From Auricularia sp. M13 (Eukaryota > Basidiomycota > Agaricomycetes > Auriculariales > Auriculariaceae): a stretch of DNA of 64,000 nt. The notes below the pieces were generated by a model. That model did not search any database, was not told the DNA's origin, and saw only the letters and a program-made list of their open reading frames with translations. Below are positions 10,971-24,264 of the stretch, in pieces (positions within the stretch are counted from its first letter, which is position 1; every line of letters starts with the position of its first letter). Location of the stretch: NCBI GenBank assembly GCA_037042915.1, contig CM073201.1, forward strand, positions 496,001 through 560,000, in the 5' to 3' direction. The translations under genes were made by a program, and so were the position numbers.

Positions 10971-13078
10971 GGAACGCTCCCCCGCCCTTGCCTATGCATA
11001 CGCTGGCAATGTATGACTGGTGGAAATAGAGTGAGTCTCTATTCATTACCTCCGTGCCAGTTGTTCTGATTGTTCCCAAGACTCTCCTGCTCGTGCGCCA
11101 AACTGCGTGATCGAATGGCTAGGCGTTGCAAGTGTAAGGTATACGCTTTGAGTGTCTGAGCTCAGTAGGGCGTGCGTTTTGCGTGCGTCGGAACTTGTGA
11201 TTCGTTCCTGTTTACAACCGATGGAAACAGCCGACGTAGCACATTCTGCATCTTCCTCAGGTGTTTATGCTTCCAGGGAGGTGTACGTGGCCTTTACAAC
11301 GTCCCTTCAGCAGCCATAACTCAGTATGACATTGGCCCAACTTCAGTATGGCCATTCAACTCTGCGTCACCACCTACGAAACGATCATCATTTATTTCAA
11401 TCGCTCCTGAGGCTGAAGCCTCGACCGGGCATATTGAATGAGGCTTCTAATGCACTGGGCCAGTGTGGCTCTCGGGAGAACTCTACTATCAGAACAACCA
11501 GCACTGTCCCGTGCACAACTGATGGTGGCTGCTGGCGCTAATGAGCCATTACCCATAAGGGCCTTCCGGGCAGCGCATCGTCCCGCCATCAGATACATCG
11601 TGTTACGTCTTTGGCGGTCCATCGGGGAGCTGCCACGCACATGCCACCCAAGTTCCTGCTCGCGCGGGTCTCGCACATCTTCCTTCAAGTTCGAGGGCTC
11701 CTTGTCATCCCGGGATGTTTATTTACCTCACGCGATACAGACGCTGACTTTCTTACGCCAGGACATCTATTACTTCCATGATCGCACTGACAGGAGATCC
11801 AACTGCGAGGGGGAGGCAAGAAGGGGTCTGGTACGCTTGCATCACACGATCGATTATTAGCTTCGCCTTATCCGCGTTTGGTGCAAGCAACAAAGCGTGC
11901 TTCGTGCCTGCACGTGGCGGAAATGTACCAGCTTGAAGCCACTGAGCGGTTCACTGGCGGTCCCATTGAACACAGTCACGAGAACCATCACCACAAAATT
12001 ACGAAGGCCATGATCAGACGCCTGCGCGGCTCACAATTTCGCTCCATGCGGTAGCGAACGTACTTTCTAGCCTTACAGTTCGTGTGAAGAGAATCAGACG
12101 CCTCGCGAGGCATGTTTCCAGCGCCAATTCGACGTTAATCATGCAAACCCTCCGTCGCGCCACGCACTGACACCTCTCCTCTGCACCGGAAGTGCACTCA
12201 CAGCTGCCAAATCAGCCGTTCCGCGCTGTTTGATTGGTCATGCGCGCAGTCACCAGCGTCGCCATATGCGCCTGAGCGCTGGCGTAGCTTAGACACGGCG
12301 CCTACGGGGGCGATAGCCATGGACTGTTTGTTGCATATCCGAGAAAGGTGGAGCTGACATGGCACCAGTGTTCGCCCTTGGCCCCAGCGTGCAATGCCAC
12401 CAGACCACCGCTCGCGGGCCTGCCACTTCCAGTCCTGCGGCGCAGGACCCTACGGCCAAATGCGACGATGAGAAGGTGCTGAGGCAGTTTTGCGGGTCAG
12501 CAGGTCCCCCCTCACGTGTCAGCCGAAGTCACGCGCGCGTAGCGCATCGTTCAGTCATGCTATTTCGCCTCCCCTCCTCCCGGGTGTGATTTCTCGATGT
12601 TAAAGCTGATACGAGGGAAGGAGTAACAAGGGACGCCGGCGTGACGCAAAGGGGGTGCTCTCTCACCGCTTCTAAGCGAGAACAGGGCAATGAGACCGCG
12701 ACAGAGTGACCCTAAATCGACGTGCATGCTGCAGGCCATCTGTACCCCACAGGGTCAACATCTAACATTTGCTTGCACGACACTCCCGTAGTCGGGAGTG
12801 TCGTCTTATTTGCGATTGGCGCGATCTGCTCAGTGATCATTAGTTGCATTCGTGCTTCGCTGAATGAGAGTTCGCAAAAAACTTTCCTTGGCTATAATGG
12901 CACCACGGAAACGTCTGCGAAAGCTGACGGACGGCGTGCAGAGACGGGACCCGGGTGTGCATATGTTCAAAGGTTGTTTGACTGAGCGGGTTTGCTTCGG
13001 ACATGTCGACGGCACGTCGGCCCGGTCCGACGCGTATTTTGCTCAGAAACGACCAACGACGTTCAGCCTACGATCCGG
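10971..13078. other. intergenic, one perfect hairpin, no gene
   Basis: About 2.1 kb without a recognisable coding region. The frame at 11438-11860 has no family features. A perfect 12 bp inverted repeat lies at 12777-12804. Confidence 0.4.
12777..12804. repeat. perfect 12-bp inverted repeat, 4-nt loop
   Basis: The arms ACGACACTCCCG and CGGGAGTGTCGT are separated by TAGT. It could form a stable hairpin in DNA or RNA, but no neighbouring gene explains it. Confidence 0.7.
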
Positions 13079-14592
13079 ATGTGTATCACAGTCCTGGATG
13101 GCGGTCTTGTGAGCATATGGTACTACCAACGTCTGGATGATAACCGATAAAAATTCATTGCCAGGGTACGGCCTTGGAAAAGGAGGCAGACAGTTCTGCA
13201 CTCTGGTCGGCCGCGTGCGTGCAAAACGCGCCAGACAGGCTGGTCGAGGTCCACCAAAGGTTCCTGGGCGCTGGAGCGCGCATTATCGAAACTGCCACGT
13301 ACGTCTTGAGCTCATAACCGAACCCTGCAGATCGTCATCGCCAGCCCCGGTTCTAGGTACCAGGTCGACCATGTCACTGGCGCCAGAGCAGGGTTCGACA
13401 GGCAGCAGACTGAGCAGATCATGTGCTCTGCCGTAATACTTGCAGACATTGCTCGAAATTCCTTCTGCGACTGTGGCGACGGCATGACACTTGGCGAACA
13501 CAATAGCCGTGGAACATCGCCCACTGGCGCTGGTCGGCATAACGATATTGCACAGTCTTCTGCGAGGGTGGAAGTGGCGCTTTCTCTCGGACCATACGGC
13601 GCAACGCGCGTGCCAAGCAGTGAATTCTCAGGTGTATATCCACCGCCGTATGGACCACCTGAGGAGGAAGCCGCCGCAGAAGACGCCCTCGCCTCCTGGC
13701 ACCTGGAACGCCTGCGCGTGTATGCTCGGCATGACGATGTTTGGGCTAAGATTAATATCGTCGCGTTCGAAACTATCCCGCTCCTGCGCGAGATACGTGC
13801 CGTAAGGCGCGCTATGCGAACTCTTCTGGATGAGCTAAACATCCCCGCTGCCGAGAACTCGTATCCCGTGACAGGATCTTCTGGTTCTCCTGGTCTCCCA
13901 ACCTCGACGCACAAGAATTGGTGGATATCGTGCACTTTTCCGGGACCTGAGGGGCGCTTCCCTGATGCTACCGTGTCAACTGGTGCCGCTGCTTCAGAGA
14001 TCGTGCGCGCTGTTCTCGGAGATAGCGATGGCCTTGCAGTTCCCACAGGAATCGGAATCAACTGCACGCCCGCGGCTTACCTCCCTCGGCTCACGCAGGA
14101 GTTGTGCAGCGCGCTTCGGCAGCATGTTCTTCATTCTCCTGTTGGCGCTAGTGACCCCTTAATATCGAACGAATTCACACAGGTGAAACTCTTCCTGTGA
14201 TCAAGAAGGCCTACCTAGATTCTGACTGATCGCTTTCTCAGCGCCATCCGAAAGAGAGGAATCTGCCGTGGATAGTGCTGTATCCGAACGGCGGGAAATA
14301 CTCCGAGGAACACGCTTGCTGGATGGCAAATGATACTCCGGCGTGGTCTGCTGCTCTTGCCGAAGCAGTTGGAATTGTCGATGCCGCCTTCGGATCCCAC
14401 GCTAGTACGCGTTCTTCTGCATCTTCTCCAGACTGTCACTCCACTCGTATATCGCGTGTCATTGTCGGGGGGTGTTGCAACACTGGTCCAGTCGATATTA
14501 GTGCCCTCGCGCAAATTTTCCATCTTGAGCGGGCGCTTGGAGTGCAAGAGGGCCCTCCTGTACACGTTTCTCTGCCAGGCAATGCAATGTAG
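13079..14592 (+). CDS. homocysteine S-methyltransferase
   Basis: Four exons (13079-13108, 13165-13298, 13357-14182, 14242-14592) encode 446 residues. The enzyme class moves a methyl group from S-methylmethionine or SAM to homocysteine, making methionine in the cytosol. Visible family landmarks are LDGGLGTALE across the first junction, ARIIETATYQ across the second, VALSLGPYGA, AFETIPLLRE, WWISCTFP, and the zinc-binding cysteines at C291 (GIGINCT) and C408/C409 (GGCC). LDGG and GTALE are on separate exons, which fixes the 30-nt first exon. The protein is longer than the usual 320-370 residues because of insertions around 80-100 and 380-400. An unrecognised intron could account for the latter, and residues 380-402 are the weakest part of the model. 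Confidence 0.88.
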
Positions 14593-17500
14593 TCTGACTC
14601 TGAATCTCCGGTTGTGAATCCTTTCGGCGTGTCCCCGGTTCATCATTCCACCTCGAAGCCCCGTACCGCCGGCGCAGATGGCAGATTGCCCTGGGAGCTG
14701 GCAGACAACTTCATGGTTCATTTCGCTTCGAATGTAGCTTCGACTGTATGCAATATTTGGCCGTGCAACCACTGTCACGTTCTGCGGAAAGGAGTGCCGA
14801 GGGTGATTAGCGCCATGACGACTCCGTACACGAACCGACTCGCACTTCCAGAGGTGTCTCTCCTGCAGCATTTCTCGAAGACGCGAAGTGCTCCGTTGTT
14901 ACGTATCTGCGGAACGGGCGCAGATAATCCTCATTCAGTCCCAGGGCCCGAGCAATCGGTATGGAGCACTACTGCCAACGATTGCATTCCACCATGCGCT
15001 CGCGCTGCGATAGCGAGCTTTGTTTGGCATGACGATTCGGCTAACGACCTTGATGACAACTTGAAGTTACAGCACCAGAACACCCGCACAATGGAGTATA
15101 GCTGTGGGTAATTCTGCCTGCAGTAGAGCGCATGCAGAGCGCAACAATAGCCACCATTGGGATCAGCGATAACGGGTTGATCCCATTCCGATCGAAGATA
15201 GGCTTCCGCTGCACAGCTTCGGGAGTGCCGGAATCGGTCGGCAGCCGATGGCGCTGTCCAATTACGGAATGGACATCGACAATCCTTCAATCTGAAGTCA
15301 GCTTTCTCACATCGAGCTGCAGTCGCGAGGGAGCGAACCGCGAGGTATCATCGCTTGAGCAGATGTCTGAGACCGCCGCAAGCAGCGCAAGGAGCACATG
15401 CTGCCAGTGATAGGCTGCCCGGCTCTGGCGCGCCGGTGTCAAAAGCATACTGCAGTTTTCAAACATGGGAAAGCCTAGGTACGATTCTGCGGGCCGCTCA
15501 AGTTTGTTGATTCTCTTTGAAAAAACCGAGCCACTGTCCAGCTAGTTGCTTACACTGTCCACACAGATCTCGGCGTGTTGCGCAGGAGATTGAATAGATA
15601 TCTCTACAAGACCGCGAACGAGGCAGCTGCCAATCCAGGGAGTCATCAGCACTACTGTATCCTAGCACTGCGGAATGCAATGCAATTTGCGGGCTGCAAC
15701 GACCAACGTGCGCTGTATCTCCACGTGGTCGTCGAGACGAGGCTTGTAAGCGATGTTCAGGAGCCTCTCAGCCAATGCCTTCCCTGCTAACACCATTAGG
15801 CGGTTAGAGGATTAGCTCTGGTACTCATTCAGTTGATGACTAGCTCCATTTATGCGTGGCTTATGGCATTCGCTGACCTGAGCACACCAACCCGACCAAT
15901 CTCCGGAGAGAGCAATGCCTGGAGCCTATCTGAGCTGCACATTTCCAAAGCACAACCAACTGACGACTAGCCAGCATACAGCCCATCGGCAAACAGGGCA
16001 TCACAGTCAGATGCTGAAAGATGGCTCAGGGCACAGATATTCGCACACGGTCTGGAGCCAGGTCGTCGCCGGCTGCGATATTGCCGGATGAGAGGCTGCT
16101 GCTGCGAGGAAGAATCCGGGAGCAGGTTGGAGGCTGGAAGGTGGGGGAAGAGCGAGGCTCGACCGTCGAGGCCATTGGTGACCTCATTCTGATCTCTCAA
16201 GAAATCAGGCCTGTGAATCTGCTCGCAGGGTACGATGCGCAGGATCGTTCGTACTGGCAGAGACCTCGAGCCCTGCGCGGATATTTTGGGAGCCTCGGGT
16301 GTGCCGGGATACAGTGTGGGATGGTATGCGGGCTGCAGCGCCACAGATCCACAGTGGAATAATGGCGCGTGTATCTTGGCGCGCCGAGATCAGGACGACC
16401 GCCGGATTCTCGGCGCAATCGTGCCAGCTGGTCGCATCGACACGTCCCAAGAGTTGATCCCGCGAGGAGGTCTGCAATGAGAGAACAGAGCTCGAAGTTC
16501 GAGCAGGCAGTTGGTCGAGATAACCGGCCGGATCTCGATGCATCCCGGGCCACATGGAAATTGGTTGTGTATATAGAAGTCATGCAGGGATGCGCCTTCG
16601 GACTGATGGAGGAAGCCCGAATATGCGCTCGTATGACGACGGCGCGTGAAATACGCATACATAGATTCAGATTCGATCTGGAGAGCACTTTGTTGCTGTT
16701 GCCCGGCATGGCGAGTTCGAATCGGAAGACGCTGGAGGCGGGCTGGCCGTCGGGGGTGGCACGGCAGTACTTCTCTACCTTCGAATTCGCGCCGACCGCG
16801 GACCGGCCAAGGCAAGAAATGCAGCGCCAGCGGGAGTTCTCATACGACCCCATGAGTCATCGTCGTGTTGGCATGTCGTGTCAGGCACGTGTTTATGCGA
16901 GCTCCCATATCGATTGGCCCTGTCAGAGAACGCTGGGCCGTGCGCATGCCCTCACTGGCAGCCCGAGAGCGCATGCGATGACAGGATGCGGACTGAATAT
17001 GGATGGCCGACTTACAGTTTGGAGTCGGATCGATGGGCTGCGGATCGGCGACGCATGGGTATTTCGAGCCAGAACGGTGCCGCCAGGGCGCGCGTGCGCT
17101 GCCGTTGGCGCCGCATTCAGTCTCGGGCTGCGTCGCGCGGTCGGGATCGGAGAATGGACAAGGCCTGCCAGGCTGCCTGCCTGCTTTGAGAATGTTTGCG
17201 CTGCGGAACCTGCCACCAGTGTGCAGAATGCGCTTAGTCCCAGGGCGGCTCTCAGGCTGCTCGAAAAGCGTCGACTGTAGAGCAGGGCCGACGCGAGAAG
17301 TCGCCCGCCCGTCGACGCCGGGAGTGATAAGATGAGAGTGTATAGTAACGTGCAGAAGCAGCGAGGACGACGCGTCATTCAGAGGATTGCGGTGTGAATG
17401 CGGGGTAGCCGTGGTTTTGTTCAGCGAGCAGGGCAGGGTCATGGCGTGCGCCCGGCGTCCGGAGTCTAGAGAGCATCGCGACCCCCGACCTTCGCAGTTC

Positions 17501-18840
17501 AGTTCAGATGAAACGGCGAGCCGAAGCTGTAAACAGGAATGTCAAAGAAACAATGCAGAACGAGAAGCATTCCTGCAAATGAAAAACCCTTCAAACATCA
17601 ATCGTTGCAGGCTGAGATGCAAGTCCAAGCAAAATTGCTGGTCCCTTGCCGGACTTGCTCGGAGAGAGGCCCGAAGTAGTGTCGGCGCCATGGCCAGCAA
17701 ATAGCAGGGCTCAGATAAATCTTGGTACGACCTAGCGGGGTACGCTGGCCGGTACTCACAATAGTACACGATGGCGTGTCGATTGCTCTGTATCACCCGA
17801 GCGCATGAAGATGGAGCAGCATTACTGGCGCATTCTCAAGAAGATGATGTACCCTGAAGATTCATGTGACGCAGGGATCGAAGAGCAGAGCATTTTCGCC
17901 TATGCAGACGAGCGAAGCGCGAGGAAAGACGATTCCAAGACTAGCCTGCTGACCCTGTTCGAGACCAGATATGGTGGTGCGCGCTATCAAGGCAGCTTTT
18001 CGACAGACAACAGCGTTAAGGATGCGAAGGCTGAACAGGCGCGCGTGGACCAGGGTTCGTGTCGCCAGTTGGCGCAGTGACAGTGCACGAAAAACGTGGT
18101 CGAAGACATACCAACGCTCGATAGCGAACTGCGCAGACAGTAGACAGGTCGTTGACTCGGGACAGACACTGCTCGGGGGGGCAATGGGCGTGATAAAGAT
18201 TGTTTGTGACCGAGGGCGGAATGAATGGGTGGTGTGGAGTATGCCGGATTGCCGTGACACTCGGTCGATAGGCACAACGTGTCCGGACATATTCCCTGCA
18301 GCGCAAAAGGACGCGAGAGTTGGAGGGACAACTGTCGCAGCTGGCATGCGTGCATCCCGAAATGGCAGGCTGGAGGAAGGTCGGGGTCCGGCGGATCACG
18401 GTCATCCGGAAGTACGAGCCGCGAACACTGCCTGGACCGCCCCTGAAAGTCTGTTCTTCCAGCATGGTTGGCAACCGAAGCAGAAGGCTGAAAAGGGCAG
18501 CCGAGGGGCACGAGCTGCAATCAGAGATAGATGATTGATCTCTCGTGATCGATTTCCATTCTCCAGCGCCGATTGCGTTTCTCTCGCTGGGTGCTGAAGG
18601 ATGGGTGAGACGAGCGAACGGGCCCAGGCGTCGGATAGTCGACGTACGAGACGCGATCTACGGTTGGTTGTATTGTATGTAATTGTAAAGCGCTGGTCAG
18701 ATAAAATAACAGGACTAAGCGAGGGCATCGGCGAAATTGCGCAGCAACAGACGCAAACAAATCGGTTTCCCCATTTCGCAACATGTATATAATGACCGCC
18801 TCGGCTGAGATCTCTGTTCGGTTTGACCTCCCCACGCGCC
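14593..18840. other. 4.2-kb gene-poor stretch with long unassigned frames
   Basis: Several overlapping open frames of 200-300 codons exist on both strands (for example 16369-17280 plus and 16197-16853 minus). Their compositions are Arg/Ser-rich and shadow-like, and none shows a motif, signal peptide or convincing exon joining. TATATAA at 18786-18792 belongs to the next gene. I see no gene or named element. Confidence 0.4.
18786..18792 (+). promoter_or_regulatory. TATA box of the Zn2Cys6 gene
   Basis: TATATAA sits 49 bp upstream of the ATG at 18841. This spacing resembles that before the FHA-kinase and the small secreted peptide in this window. It supports 18841 rather than the upstream TTG-initiated extension. 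Confidence 0.5.
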
Positions 18841-19920
18841 ATGCACAACTACTATTTCGAGGGCCAGCAGCAGCAGCAGCAGCAGCCGTTCTACGCGCCG
18901 CCCGGCAGCGGCTACGATGCTCAGCCGCAGCTGTACCCGCCTCAGCTGAACCTCGACGTGCCGTACGACGCGTACAACCCCGGACTCGACCAGCAACTCC
19001 CGTCGTCGTTGTCCTCGGCGTCGCCGCTGACTCCGAACGGCGCGCTGGACTACGCGACGGCAGGCAACGGTCCCGGCTTCCCCTACGGCTACCAAGCCCC
19101 AGCACAGGTTGGGCCAGCGCATGACCCAATGCCTCCTCCTTTGTACCCGCCGCCCGCGCTGGGCTCGTCCGAGCACGCATTCGCCTACCCGCCGCAGCAG
19201 GAGGCGTATTATTCCAACTTCCACCAGCAGCCGTTCCGCGCGCCATCTCCGTCCTCATCGAGCCTCTGGCGCGCGCTCGAGATGCCTGCCGCGGCATCAA
19301 ATCCGGCTGTACCGGCCCAGCGTCCCGCGCCCGCGCCCGCCGCCGCGCCCACCAAGAACCATCACCACCTCTCCCCGCTGCGTATCGCGACGCCGAGGCA
19401 GATCTTCCCCGCCGAGGAGTCGCCGCTGACGCCTGCGTCGCCCGAGCCGTTCTTTGGGCAGGTGAGCAATCTATCTATCACATCCCCTGGCCCCTGTTGA
19501 CCCACCATCCCCAGCGCACGATGCAGTGGCAGACCCCCATCTCAGCCGCCGCGATGGCTCCAAAACCCCTTGCGCGCTCCAACTCAACGCGCTCGCCAGT
19601 GAAACGCGCGCCCAGCAGCGATCGCAAGCCTGTCATGGCCTGCCTCTTCTGTCGCGGCCGCAAGATCGCCTGCGGCGGTCCACTGAACCCAGACTCGGAA
19701 AACAAGACCTGCAAGTACGTTCCTCTGCATTCCTTTGTTATTCTCGTGCTAACATGCTGTTGCCCATCGCAGCCAATGTGCCCGGCGAAGCCTCAAGTGC
19801 TCATACCCTGCCGAATCGCACCGCGGTTTACGGCGCACGCGCAACAGGTCGGACGCTGCTCCTCCCGCGCACGAGGTTCCATTGTTCCAAGTTGCCCCGA
19901 TGCCGCCCCACCTGCAGTAA
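18841..19920 (+). CDS. Zn(II)2Cys6 transcription factor
   Basis: Three exons (18841-19461, 19515-19714, 19773-19920) give 322 residues. The N-terminal 200 residues are a Gln/Pro/Tyr-rich low-complexity activation-like region starting MHNYYFEG with a poly-Gln run. The binuclear zinc cluster lies near the C-terminus and is split by the last intron: C-x2-C-x6-C (CLFCRGRKIAC), a 12-residue linker, then C-x2-C-x6-C (CNQCARRSLKC), followed by a basic tail. The cluster binds DNA triplets; targets are unknown. There is no fungal-specific middle homology domain, and the cluster is at the C-terminus instead of the usual N-terminus, an arrangement I have seen among basidiomycete regulators. Both introns are short GT-AG with phase-consistent joints. 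Confidence 0.88.
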
Positions 19921-22900
19921 CCTCTATCTTCTGTTTCGCAGCCTGCTCTCTTGCTTTCGCGTTGTCCATGTATTCTATTTTATTATGTTCCCGGCGGATT
20001 TTTGGAATACATGCGTGCGCAGAGGACTTTCATCGCGGTCCATCCTGTGTCCCGAAGGAATGCTCGAATGCAGACGCGAGTTCGACTTCAGGGGAAGCCG
20101 CGCGCTCATTGTGAGCGACGAGGCTTCGACACGAGCAGAGTTCTTCCTCGTCCTTCTCCCACAGCCGAATTCCCATTCTTCCTATGGCACTGGCAGCCAT
20201 GTCCACCCGCATACAGGACCCGCAACGCAACCGTCGCCTGCCCCTGCGCAAACATTCTGCGGCGGAAATCGCATCGTTTCGCCTGTCGCTGCGAACACTA
20301 ATTCTGCACGTCGAAGCGACGCGTATTCGATTTAGCCGGCGCACCATACAATACATTCAGATTTTCAGGCTTCTTCCTCTGCTAGGCGCTGCGCCAGGCT
20401 GGCGTCACCGCGCTCCTGCGTCACTTGCGCCAAAATGCGGAAATGCGGCATGCCTGCGTCACGCGACCCGTCCCAGCGGGCCCTCCTCTCGGCCTGCGCT
20501 GCGGGTGCGGTGGCACGAGAGCATTACATACGCCTGCATACGCATCCCAGCGTGTCGTCTGCGCTGTGTCTCAGGGCGCGAGGCTGCGTCCGGCCCGGAG
20601 CCGCGAGCGTTGCGCCTTTAGAGCGTCGCGTGCACTGACTCGCCTGACGTCCTGTCTGACCGACTTCTGTTTCTGTGGCGCCCTCGCACGCCCTCCCCTG
20701 AGCCACTCAAAAGTATGATAGTACATATGCTATGCCGGCGTGAGCAGTTGGAGAATCTTCGGTTGGGTGGCTGGTTTTGGCGTGGACGTGGGATGGTGGT
20801 TGAAAGGGGGCAGGATGTACACAACCTTTGCGCCCACTACGACTGCAAGCGCGCCAAGAGTGTCATACGAACGAGCACGAGCCTGTTGTGCTCATTATCT
20901 AATCGTGAGAGCCTCGCGCCATCGTGCGAGGGGCCGTTTAGCCTCGCACTGGCTAGGGTAAGCTGCAGCCAAATCGCACCACACCATTATCATAGCCTAC
21001 CGGACGCCGACACGCGCATAGGGTGTGCTTGCTGCCGTCTCATTGGCTCTCACAATCGCTCAGGTGGCCCCCAACTTTACCCCACACTCTGGTCGACAGA
21101 TCTGGGTAGATATCTAGCCCGGTGTGATGAGATACTCTCCACTCTAAAATTATATCGTGTATCTCATTCTCCGCGTGCTGTCAGTGTCAGCCCGAGCGCG
21201 GCAGAGGGGGCCGGAGAACCGGCCAGGGAGTGATCACTATTTACGTATGCGCCATGAATGGCCCTTATCACGCAGTGTGTCATCGCCCCGATGGGGTAGT
21301 TCCGCCGCCCGATGGTTGTCCTGCCACGATACATGCAAGCTGTATTAGGCAGGGATACGCGTCGAGTGCTTGTCATCGAGTGTCGTCGTCGTCGATGGTC
21401 TCCAGGGCGCTGCGGGTACTGAGCACGGCCCCAGTTTCAGACTCGGAGGTCCCCTGCAGCCGTGATAGCTCGAGGAGAAGTGAAAAACAGTACCCCTCTA
21501 ACCGCGAGATTTCCAACCAGAAATGATCGAATTTGCAACGAACATCAAAGTTTCGTCCCATCGCGACATCCACGATTACATCTGCCGAACCCAGCGTCCA
21601 GCTGCAGGACACACGACGCGGGGCCGGCGTGTAGTGTCCGTGGTCAGGTCAAGTAAATATGAACACTTGCCGTTCTGGGTTCGCCACCGAGCGTTATGCT
21701 GATGAAAGCGCTAAGGGAGATTTCTTGCCATGGAAGGAAACTTACCGGGAGACAGAACACTGGATTGTGCAGGCCTCAGGAAGCCCTTTTCGAAGCCTGA
21801 GGCCTGCGCATGCGACATGCCTGAGAATGAGATCACAGAGCGCTCCGGATCAAACGGACGCCCGCACGGTTTGGAACAGGCGAGTTTGGGCCAACTCGCG
21901 CTGATGATTCAGGAAAGTTTGGCTACATTCGCTTCTACCAGCAGCGCTTGCATATGCTGGGAAGCTGTGCAGAACCGGGGACTCGTTCGTAAACTTCGTT
22001 TGGTTGAATGTTTTCGAGTATCGCCGGTGGTGCTGCTGATGTTCGCAAGTCACGAGAGACGCGCTCGAAGTGAGGAGTACCTGACCAGCGCGTGTGCACT
22101 GCATATGATCACAATGCAGCGCAGCTGATCAGAATATTGTATAGAAGCCTGACTGCCGGTGTGTGCGAGCAGGGCGGCCAATATGATTATGTGAGCGCTG
22201 CTGTGCTGCTCACAATTGGCGAGTTGTTGATAAGCAGACAATTGTGAGGCGCTAAGTTGTACGGCGAAGAAGGTCGAGTAACAGTGAAGCAGGCGGGAGA
22301 CCAATCTAGACTCAAGGGACTGCACCAGCCATGAGTTTTCGTCGGGCTGCATCGTGGCAGCTGAGTACAGCGGTACCCATTGGCGCCAGAGAAGAGCACA
22401 ATGTCGCCCGTCGCATGTCGCTGATTAGGCGAGGCATATGCTATGTGCACTGCATATGCGCCGTTCAGGACATTACTTCAGCAGCACGAGGCCGATGGAG
22501 CCGGCGGTCAACATAGACGGTCTGGCGACTCTGCCCTAGCCCTAGGAATTAGCAACAGCACCCGAGATGAGTGAAACAACAATATGGGATACGGAGATAC
22601 GGCGAGGGTCCACAACTGGGCTACATCTCTCTATGTGCATGTGCCAGTATTCTGCAACATGCAAACTAAGGCAGCTCTGGCGTGGGAGTCCAATGCTCTT
22701 CGAGAGAGAAAGTAAACTAGGCGCTGAATAGCCAAGCGTGAGATTCAGAGTTGAGCGTACAAAGATCCCGCATACAACAATGAGGCTGTTGAAGCTTGAA
22801 CTTGAAGGTCGAACCACGGCCGCGGCATGTCACCCTCGGAGCATCGGCAAGAATCCAGGCTACGCGCACTAGAACATCTCCAGGACAATGATTGCAGACG

Positions 22901-24264
22901 GGAGCAAGTGCGGGCAAGAGACAAGCAGGGCCTGACAGCGTTTCGCGTTTCTAGAGATTCTTTGATTCAGTGGGCATCCTGATTCCTATCTGCCATCGCG
23001 CCCGACGCCCGTTAGGTATTTGCGCAACTGAATAAAGCCAAAGCAGCGCCTTGCCGCAAGCGGATAATACTGCCCGAGGTAGGCAGGTAGCGTAGGGTGC
23101 GGGACAGGGGCCGAGCGCGTTCTGGTCTGCGTGGAGTCGCTGCAATGTGGCGTGACGAAGCTGTCTGGCAGGGCCCAGCAACGTCCACGAGCGGCAGAGT
23201 CGCTGGCCATCCACCGGGCACGTCACTGGCAGGTGCACGTCATGTTAGGGTACACAGGACAAGCGCCGCTCTGTGTATAGTCGGAGAGGGATGCAGTAGG
23301 AAATATCGGACTGGCACGACTGGGAGCGCAAGATGTGACGAGGTTCAGTCGGACTTTGGAAAAGACTTGCTTCCCGTTGTTCCGCGGCTTTAAAGGATGT
23401 TTCGGGATGGTGGGGACTGCATTGAGCTATTTATTATACATGCTCTCATGAGAAAGGGCCTTATTATGTCCTAAAGGGCTATCGTTTGCTATATTTTTCT
23501 CTTCACGCGGTGAGGTCTCAACTCTTGCAGGAGATCAGACTCGAGTTCGAACAGTAAATAGCTGTCAGTGCCCGGACTACAAAGAAAGACTCTTCCCTGT
23601 CCACCCGGTCCGTCCCCCGCCTAGAGATGAGAGGAAGGCATACTTTGGATAGTGGACTCGCCGAAAGCCCTGCAGCAGTGAGGACGGTTTTGATTGAATC
23701 AAGCAGTTTCTTCTCAAGCACTGACTGCAACCGACTCCGAGTCAAGCTTGCAGCACTACTACTCCCTCACGATTTGTATCATTTGTAATTCAGTATGTTT
23801 TCACGATGCTCGAGCTCGGTCATGGTCTTATCCCCGCCAAGGTAGAAAAAGCTAGATATACCGCGGCACTTGTAGCAGGCTGTGCTGACCCAGCAAACGT
23901 GATCGTAATGAGCTCATCAGGGATCCGGTTTGCAAGCATCTGTTTCACCGCCGTATAGTAGTCTATTGGTACCTAATCATCATGTAATCTTCAAATACAA
24001 CATCTAATCGTTGGGAACACATCCTCCGTATCTTCGGTCAGCGACTCAGAATTTTCTTGTACAGTATGACTTGAACCTGTACACTGTAGTACAACAGTAG
24101 ATTGCCGGGGCCCGACCGGCGGTTAAATAGCTGTTGCGTGCCATGCGCAGCCGCCCGCGTCCAATCCGCCAGCTTGGATATCGCCCACCCTGCTGCCATT
24201 GCGCCTGCTCGCGCGCAGGATCACCCGCCCACTCTCGATCAGCCATCGCATTCGCACGCGCGCC
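19921..24264. other. 4.3-kb gene-poor stretch
   Basis: There is no recognisable protein. Frames such as 20184-20621, 20715-21233 and 21730-22128 lack motifs and show no splice-consistent neighbours. An inverted repeat lies at 21769-21807. AT-rich TATA-like segments occur around 23440-24080. Confidence 0.4.
21769..21807. repeat. 12-bp inverted repeat, 15-nt loop
   Basis: The arms GCAGGCCTCAGG and CCTGAGGCCTGC are perfectly complementary across a 15-nt loop. No gene context was seen. Confidence 0.6.

Noticed and set aside
16369-17280. 303-codon frame in the gene-poor stretch
   Set aside because: No recognised domain, overlapping frames of similar length on the other strand, no splice neighbours.
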